The translations under genes and the position numbers were made by a program. From positions 1 through 38,044 of the forward strand of contig DVKV01000003.1 of the NCBI GenBank assembly GCA_018715835.1: 38,044 nt of DNA. The letters are read 5' to 3'. Under the pieces are notes generated by a model. That model was not told the DNA's origin, made no database searches, and saw only the letters and a list, made by a program, of their open reading frames with translations. Numbering within the stretch: the first letter of the stretch is position 1; every line of letters begins with the position of its first letter. Below, piece after piece: positions 33,874 to 38,044 of the stretch. This DNA comes from Candidatus Faecousia intestinavium. Lineage in GTDB: Bacteria; Bacillota; Clostridia; Oscillospirales; Oscillospiraceae.

Positions 33874-34315
33874 GGGTGTTTTCCTCTCTTCTTCTGGTTC
33901 CGACGGGAGTATTCCCGGCGAAAGCCGTAATGGTATAGCCAATATTCTGCCGGCGCATCACCTTCCGGTCATACACCACCACACCGGCGCAGCCCAGGAG
34001 GAATCCCAGACAGCCGCCCAGGACGCCAAAGTTCCCGGGCAGGGTTCCCAGGTAGTAGCCCAGAAAGAACAGCACCAGCGGCAGCACATACAGCACCGCT
34101 GCCCCTTTGAGAACCGGAGCCGACTGGGAAACCACTTTCACCAGATCTCCGGTCCGGGCCCCCAGGGGGTTGTCCGCTGTAAACAGCATAGCCTCCTTGG
34201 CGGCACCACAGCCGGAACACTTGTGGCAGTCCCCGGAGCAGGCGCTTTCCCGGACATGAATCACCAGAGCCGTGCCGTCATCAAAGGTTTTCTTAACCCG
34301 TACAAGCTGTTCCAT
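33866..34315 (-). CDS. RseC/SoxR-reducing-system-like membrane protein
   Basis: A 149-residue small membrane protein. The N-terminal part has a Cys cluster (ACSGDCHKCSGCG, about residues 25-37) that could bind an Fe-S or metal centre; two hydrophobic segments (about 72-88 and 93-115) follow, then a short basic tail. This layout matches the RseC/MucC family, whose members reduce SoxR or modulate sigma-E in Gram-negatives; the role in Clostridia is unknown. The ATG at 34315 has GGAG seven bases upstream; the first ATG (34321) overlaps the cdaR stop but is too close to the ribosome binding site. Confidence 0.8.
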   Translation of the reverse strand: MEQLVRVKKTFDDGTALVIHVRESACSGDCHKCSGCGAAKEAMLFTADNPLGARTGDLVKVVSQSAPVLKGAAVLYVLPLVLFFLGYYLGTLPGNFGVLGGCLGFLLGCAGVVVYDRKVMRRQNIGYTITAFAGNTPVGTRRREENTHG

Positions 34316-34317
34316 GG

Positions 34318-35559
34318 TCATTCTCCTGCTTGTACCATGGCGGTCACCGAGTTGGTCTTCAGGGCTCCCACGTCCTCAAAGCCCTCCGGGAAGATGACGA
34401 CTACCCGGTAGGTGGCAGTGCCCACCTCCGCGTTGGTAAAGTCCGCCTCCGCCACAATATCCTCTTCTTCCAGACGGGTAATCTCATCCGCCGGGCCCCG
34501 GACCTTCACCGTCAGGCTGGCGGTGATGATCTCCGCGGACAAGCCCTCGGGCACATTGACCACCCGGAAGTTTTCAATGGTGACCTCCTTGGTCATCACG
34601 TCGGAGATCCGGATCTTAACCGTCAGCTCCGAAACACCAGTCTGGTTGGTGACACCCTCCGGCAGGTTGATGGGGAATGTCAGCTCCGTGGAGGACCGCT
34701 CCACATCCGCCAGATTGATGGTGCAAACCGTGAAGCTGTCGCCCAGTTCGGACAGCACCGCCTCGCCGCCGGACACCCGGAGGGTCTCCTGGGAGAGGGT
34801 GATCTCCGTATTGCTGGCGGTAGCACCACCGCCGTACACCACATCCACCACCAGATCCAGCTCCTTGATCCGCTGAATCTGCATATCCAGGCGAACCTCT
34901 TCCACGCTGGTGACAATCTGCTGGGCATCCACCGGTTCCCCGGCTGCATCGCACAGGGTATAGCGGTAGCTCTGGGAGATGGATTTCACCTGCTCGGACA
35001 GATCCACCTCGATCTGGGCATGGTCAATCTGATCCACCACCGCCGCCGGACCTGCCACCGTAATGGTGGGGTTGTCCAGCACGGCGTTTTCCGTGTCATA
35101 AATATAGTCCTCGGAGCGGTTGCCGGTCCAGCTCACCTGCACCGGGATCTCCTTGGTTCTGCGGTAGTCCACATCCACATAGATGGCCTGGGGATTCCGG
35201 GACTCCTCCGTCAGGCTGCTTCCGTTGACGTTGCTGGGATAGACAACCGTATAGGCCAGGGCAATGTCGTCCCCCGGCTCCGTAATTTTGGACAGGTCTG
35301 CCTTCACCGTCAGGCTGTTGCTGTTGGTAATCTTGTTCAATTCGCCCCGGGGACCGGACAAATGCACCGACACAGTGCTGGTGGACCGGCTGGTGATCAT
35401 CAGGTTGTCTTCGTTCAGGATGGACTCGCCCTCCATCACCACCGGAACGTTGTAGTAGGTTCGGTCGTCCTGCTGGCTGACGGTATTCACCACATACAGC
35501 CACAAGCCGAAGGCGACCGCCAGGGACAGGGCCACGGAATACAGCTTATTCCTTCTCAT
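34318..35559 (-). CDS. cdaR: YbbR-domain c-di-AMP cyclase regulator CdaR
   Basis: A 413-residue protein with a short cytoplasmic N-terminus, one membrane helix (about 8-25, SVALSLAVAFGLWLYVV) and several YbbR repeats outside. In other Firmicutes CdaR binds the diadenylate cyclase CdaA and adjusts c-di-AMP synthesis. About four YbbR repeats fit the length, each beginning near a segment such as PVVMEGESILNEDNL or IPVQVSWTGN. The ATG overlaps the end of cdaA by 14 bases with AGGAGG upstream, implying coupled, stoichiometric production. Confidence 0.93.
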   Translation of the reverse strand: MRRNKLYSVALSLAVAFGLWLYVVNTVSQQDDRTYYNVPVVMEGESILNEDNLMITSRSTSTVSVHLSGPRGELNKITNSNSLTVKADLSKITEPGDDIALAYTVVYPSNVNGSSLTEESRNPQAIYVDVDYRRTKEIPVQVSWTGNRSEDYIYDTENAVLDNPTITVAGPAAVVDQIDHAQIEVDLSEQVKSISQSYRYTLCDAAGEPVDAQQIVTSVEEVRLDMQIQRIKELDLVVDVVYGGGATASNTEITLSQETLRVSGGEAVLSELGDSFTVCTINLADVERSSTELTFPINLPEGVTNQTGVSELTVKIRISDVMTKEVTIENFRVVNVPEGLSAEIITASLTVKVRGPADEITRLEEEDIVAEADFTNAEVGTATYRVVVIFPEGFEDVGALKTNSVTAMVQAGE

Positions 35560-36418
35560 AACCTTCCTCCTTGCCGTGGGCGGTGATCTTCTGCTTCATC
35601 CGCTCCACCAGGCTCTGGGGACTCTCCTGCTTCTCAGCAGGGTTCAGTTCATTCTGCAGCAGCTTTTCCAGAGTCTGAGGGGCCAGGTGCCGTTTCAGCA
35701 TTCCGCCCACCGCCACGGAAATGGTGCCGGTCTCCTCGGACACCACCACCACCACCGCGTCGGTGACTTCACTGGTGCCCAGGGCAGCATGGTGCCGGGT
35801 ACCCAGTTCCTTGGGCATATTGGGATTCTTGGACAAGGGCATCACACATCCGGCAAAGGCAATCCGGCCGTCCTTGATGATCACGGCGCCGTCATGCAGG
35901 GGGGAATTGTGGAAAAAGATATTACGCAGCAGCTGCTCCGACACCAGTGCATCGATCTGGGTGCCGGTTTTGTAGTATTCGTTCAAATGTTGTTCCCGGG
36001 CAAACACGATCAGGGCGCCCACCTTCTCCTCGCTCATGATCTCACAGGCCCGGACGGTCTGGGTGATCATGGCGTCTATCTCCTGGACGGGCTTGGTGGT
36101 ACCGAAGATGGTACTCAGCCGCATGGTGCCCAGGTGGTCCAGCATCCGCCGCAGTTCCGGCTGGAACAGCACCACAAAGGCCAGCAGTCCGATGGCCAGC
36201 AGCTGGCTGAGCAGCCAGTTCAGGGTATAAAGATGCAATTCGCTGGTTGCCACGGCAACCAGCACCAGCAGCACAACCGTGCGGGTCAGGCGCATCATAT
36301 GAGGCGTGCGAATCAACGGCAGCAATTTATATATCAAAAAAGCAACCACAAGAATGTCCAGATAGTCGCTCCACTGCATACTTCGGATATTCTGGATGAA
36401 ATTCTGAAGGGCTTCCAT
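35546..36418 (-). CDS. cdaA: Membrane diadenylate cyclase CdaA
   Basis: A 290-residue c-di-AMP synthase (two ATP to c-di-AMP). Three membrane helices occupy about residues 18-88, a coiled segment follows, and then comes the DAC domain. The catalytic DGA (176-178, in SPLHDGAVII) is present; the second motif is GTRHHAAL (RHH at 208-210) where RHR is usual. The end (about 250-290) is polar. The upstream in-frame ATG at 36427 abuts AAGGGGG, so the ATG at 36418 is preferred, though either is possible. It is the first gene of the long downstream operon and overlaps cdaR by 14 bases. Confidence 0.93.
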   Translation of the reverse strand: MEALQNFIQNIRSMQWSDYLDILVVAFLIYKLLPLIRTPHMMRLTRTVVLLVLVAVATSELHLYTLNWLLSQLLAIGLLAFVVLFQPELRRMLDHLGTMRLSTIFGTTKPVQEIDAMITQTVRACEIMSEEKVGALIVFAREQHLNEYYKTGTQIDALVSEQLLRNIFFHNSPLHDGAVIIKDGRIAFAGCVMPLSKNPNMPKELGTRHHAALGTSEVTDAVVVVVSEETGTISVAVGGMLKRHLAPQTLEKLLQNELNPAEKQESPQSLVERMKQKITAHGKEEGYEKE

Positions 36419-36495
36419 CCTATCCATCCCCCTTTTTATGTCAACTAGTCCACAGAGCAGAATCCGCTAGCGTATACTGATCTATTATCCTGTCT

Positions 36496-36524
36496 ATTAT
36501 AGCGAATCCCTCAGCCGATGGCAA
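36496..36524 (-). promoter_or_regulatory. Promoter of the cdaA-rsgA operon
   Basis: On the - strand, TTGCCA (36519-36524) and a perfect TATAAT (36496-36501) are spaced by 17 bp. The predicted start is near 36489, about 70 bases before cdaA. The -35 lies 19 bases after the stop codon of the upstream aminotransferase gene, and no terminator is visible between them, so some read-through is possible. Confidence 0.85.
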
Positions 36525-36543
36525 TAGTCATTGTGTAAATTTT

Positions 36544-37653
36544 TTATTTCCGGAATCCGGGCATACCGGCACAGCTTCGCAGAAGGGCCGCCGTATCTCC
36601 ATCGGTAGACGCCCAGCCGAAGCTGACCCGCACGGTGCCTGTGGTCTCCGTTCCGGCACTCTGGTGGGCCAACGGGGCGCAGTGCAGCCCCGCGCGCACT
36701 GCCACATCCCGCTGGGCCAAATATGCTGCCGCCTCTTCGCAGTCCATTCCCGGCCGAAAAGACAGAGTGGCCGCCTGGTGTTCTCCGGAAAACACCTGCA
36801 TTCCCAGTTTTCTCAGCCCGGCGGCGCACCGTTTCAGCTGCCGGTGCTCCCGACGGTACAACTGATCAAGGCCGGTTTTTTTCACATACTCCATCCCCCG
36901 GCACAGACCCACGATCCCCGGCACGTTTACCGTTCCTGCCTCCTGCCGCTCCGGCAGATCCTCCGGCATGGTCTGGACCAGGGAAGCGCTGCCCGTTCCA
37001 CCGTAGAGCAGGGGCTCCCCGGGCTGGGCGCACAGCAGAATTCCCGTGCCCTGGGGCCCCAGCAAACCCTTGTGGCCCGACATGGCGATAAACCTGGCCC
37101 CCAGGGCGGAAAAATTCACCGGCAGGGTCCCGGCAGACTGAGCCGCATCCACAATCAGGGGAATTCCCCGCATTCGGCACAGGGCGGCAATCTGCTCCAC
37201 CGGCAGAATATAGCCGAACACGTTGGACACATGGGCCACCACCGCTGCCTGAACCCCGGGGGTCAGGCAGCGGTCAAAGGCCGTCAGGGTGTCCTGCCAG
37301 TCAAACAGTTTCCGCCCCGCTACCTGAATGTCCGCTCCCAAAGCGTGAAGGGGCCGGGTCACCGCGTTGTGTTCAAACCCCGAGATGACCACACGTCCCC
37401 CGGGTTTGACCAGGGAACGGATGGCAATGTTCAGTCCGTGGGTACAGTTGCTGGTGAAGACCACCTGCTCAGGGTCGCAGGAAAACAGTCGGGCCGCCTG
37501 CTCCCGGCAAGCAAAAACCTGCTTTGCAGCCTCCATGGCGGCCCCGTATCCCCCCCGGCCCGGGCTGGCGCAGGTGGTCATAGCCTGCAATACCCCCCGG
37601 TACACGCCGGCAGGTTTGGGGAAGGAGGTTGCGCCATAGTCCAGATAAATCAT
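36544..37653 (-). CDS. Class V aminotransferase, cysteine desulfurase/selenocysteine lyase-like
   Basis: A 369-residue PLP enzyme of the NifS/SufS/CsdA fold. It starts MIYLDYGATSFPKP; His95, Asp169 and Gln172 fit cofactor-binding positions, Lys195 (SGHKGLLGP) is the PLP lysine and Cys325 in AGLHCAPLAH is the persulfide-forming cysteine placed as in SufS-type enzymes. These enzymes take S or Se from cysteine or selenocysteine to a carrier. The upstream DUF3343 gene ends inside its ATG (ATGA), so the two are translationally coupled. It may feed S or Se to the small partner; the substrate and pathway are not shown. No iscU, sufBCD or tRNA-thiolation gene is adjacent. Confidence 0.88.
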   Translation of the reverse strand: MIYLDYGATSFPKPAGVYRGVLQAMTTCASPGRGGYGAAMEAAKQVFACREQAARLFSCDPEQVVFTSNCTHGLNIAIRSLVKPGGRVVISGFEHNAVTRPLHALGADIQVAGRKLFDWQDTLTAFDRCLTPGVQAAVVAHVSNVFGYILPVEQIAALCRMRGIPLIVDAAQSAGTLPVNFSALGARFIAMSGHKGLLGPQGTGILLCAQPGEPLLYGGTGSASLVQTMPEDLPERQEAGTVNVPGIVGLCRGMEYVKKTGLDQLYRREHRQLKRCAAGLRKLGMQVFSGEHQAATLSFRPGMDCEEAAAYLAQRDVAVRAGLHCAPLAHQSAGTETTGTVRVSFGWASTDGDTAALLRSCAGMPGFRK

Positions 37654-37904
37654 AGCGGAATCTCCTCAAACTGGCCTTCTCCGGTTTGCAGATAAACCCG
37701 CCGGAGGGGGATTCTGTTCTGCCGCAGAAGCTGAACCTGGGACCGGATCTCCAGCGCGCGAATCCGCAGGGCATAACCGCAGCCCTGCTCTTCCATCCAC
37801 TTGGGGGTGCGCTGGAGGGTGCAGGAAACATTCCCCCGGGACAGGAGTCTCTCCGCCCGCTGGGCGAAGGTGATGGAGCGAAAGGTAATATAATAGTAAT
37901 TCAT
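37650..37904 (-). CDS. DUF3343 (Se/S carrier-like) small protein
   Basis: An 84-residue protein resembling DUF3343 proteins, which have been described as putative selenium or sulfur carriers. It starts MNYYYITFRSITFAQ, with Cys28 (NVSCTL) and Cys42 in GCGYALRI, the latter in the conserved position. The ATG at 37904 has GGGAGG eight bases upstream; an earlier in-frame ATG (37925) adds seven residues (MSREVLP) and is less likely. Its stop overlaps the start of the cysteine-desulfurase-like gene. The pairing supports an S or Se hand-off between the two, an inference. Confidence 0.82.
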   Translation of the reverse strand: MNYYYITFRSITFAQRAERLLSRGNVSCTLQRTPKWMEEQGCGYALRIRALEIRSQVQLLRQNRIPLRRVYLQTGEGQFEEIPL

Positions 37905-37981
37905 CGGCAAAACCTCCCGGCTCAATCTATGATTTCCCGGTCGAAAAGGTGCCTTTTCTTTCCCTCCCTCGGCGGCCCGTT

Positions 37982-38035
37982 GTAAAACTATCTCAATTTC
38001 TTCGCTTAATGTGAAGGTTATCTATTGAGTTTTAC
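37982..38035. repeat. Imperfect inverted repeat at the right edge
   Basis: GTAAAACT (37982-37989) and AGTTTTAC (38028-38035) are exact complements; CAAT (37994-37997) with ATTG (38024-38027) and CTTC (38000-38003) with GAAG (38013-38016) continue the symmetry with a 4-base bulge. It spans the candidate promoter, so it could be an operator or an RNA hairpin. It could also be part of a larger element beyond the window, which ends nine bases later. There is no gene visible from 37905 to 38044. Confidence 0.5.
37987..38015 (-). promoter_or_regulatory. Candidate promoter upstream of the DUF3343-aminotransferase pair
   Basis: On the - strand, TTCACA (38010-38015, five of six) and GATAGT (37987-37992, four of six) are 17 bp apart. 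The predicted start is about 75 bases before the DUF3343 ATG. It overlaps the imperfect palindrome at 37982-38035. Sequence support is moderate. Confidence 0.5.
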
Positions 38036-38044
38036 CAGAAGATC

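Overview
The window looks like a stretch of chromosome from a Gram-positive anaerobe of class Clostridia, most likely an Oscillospirales/Oscillospiraceae-type gut bacterium. This rests on high-GC coding sequence with AT-rich intergenic gaps, the Firmicutes S10-spc-alpha order with adk, map, a KOW protein and infA inside it, a zinc-type S14, a PASTA-domain Ser/Thr kinase, CdaA/CdaR, RemA and a CotH-like protein. Genus cannot be settled from the sequence alone. Nothing looks like phage, insertion sequence, CRISPR or rRNA.

Left end (1-4198, + strand): a small catabolic cassette made of an SLC13-type permease (cut by the window edge), a hormone-sensitive-lipase-type esterase and an enolase-superfamily sugar-acid dehydratase. 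A terminator follows, then a Crp/Fnr-type regulator with its own near-consensus promoter. The likely theme is uptake and breakdown of a carboxylated, possibly esterified or lactonised, substrate.

Convergent to this (4244-5656, - strand) lie a membrane-anchored CotH-family protein kinase and a self-contained tRNA-Thr(GGU) unit with promoter and terminator.

The centre (5780-21728, - strand) is one long ribosomal superoperon. It is transcribed from a near-perfect promoter at about 21700-21728 through a leader of about 270 nt, in the order rpsJ, rplC, rplD, rplW, rplB, rpsS, rplV, rpsC, rplP, rpmC, rpsQ, rplN, rplX, rplE, rpsN, rpsH, rplF, rplR, rpsE, rpmD, rplO, secY, adk, map, KOW protein, infA, rpmJ, rpsM, rpsK, rpsD, rpoA, rplQ, ending at a terminator. 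Most gaps are under 40 nt with strong Shine-Dalgarno sites. Exceptions are three structured spacers (rpsJ-rplC, rpsN-rpsH, rpsD-rpoA).

The next block (21818-36524, - strand) is a second long run of co-directional genes from a good promoter at 36496-36524: cdaA, cdaR, rseC-like, yicC-like, remA, gmk, rpoZ, priA, def, fmt, rsmB, rlmN, stp/prpC, pknB/prkC, rsgA, then a terminator. It couples c-di-AMP synthesis, cell-wall-responsive phosphorylation, GMP/GDP supply, replication restart, formyl-Met handling and ribosome maturation.

Right end (36544-38044, - strand): a class V aminotransferase/cysteine desulfurase-like gene translationally coupled to a small DUF3343 (Se/S carrier-like) gene. Upstream of them is an imperfect palindrome overlapping a candidate promoter. 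Most of the window is conserved housekeeping DNA. The less ordinary items are the DUF3343-desulfurase pair, the CotH-type kinase, the catabolic cassette, the structured spacers in the ribosomal operon and a substitution in the CdaA active-site motif. I did not find a clear-cut new defence or mobile system.
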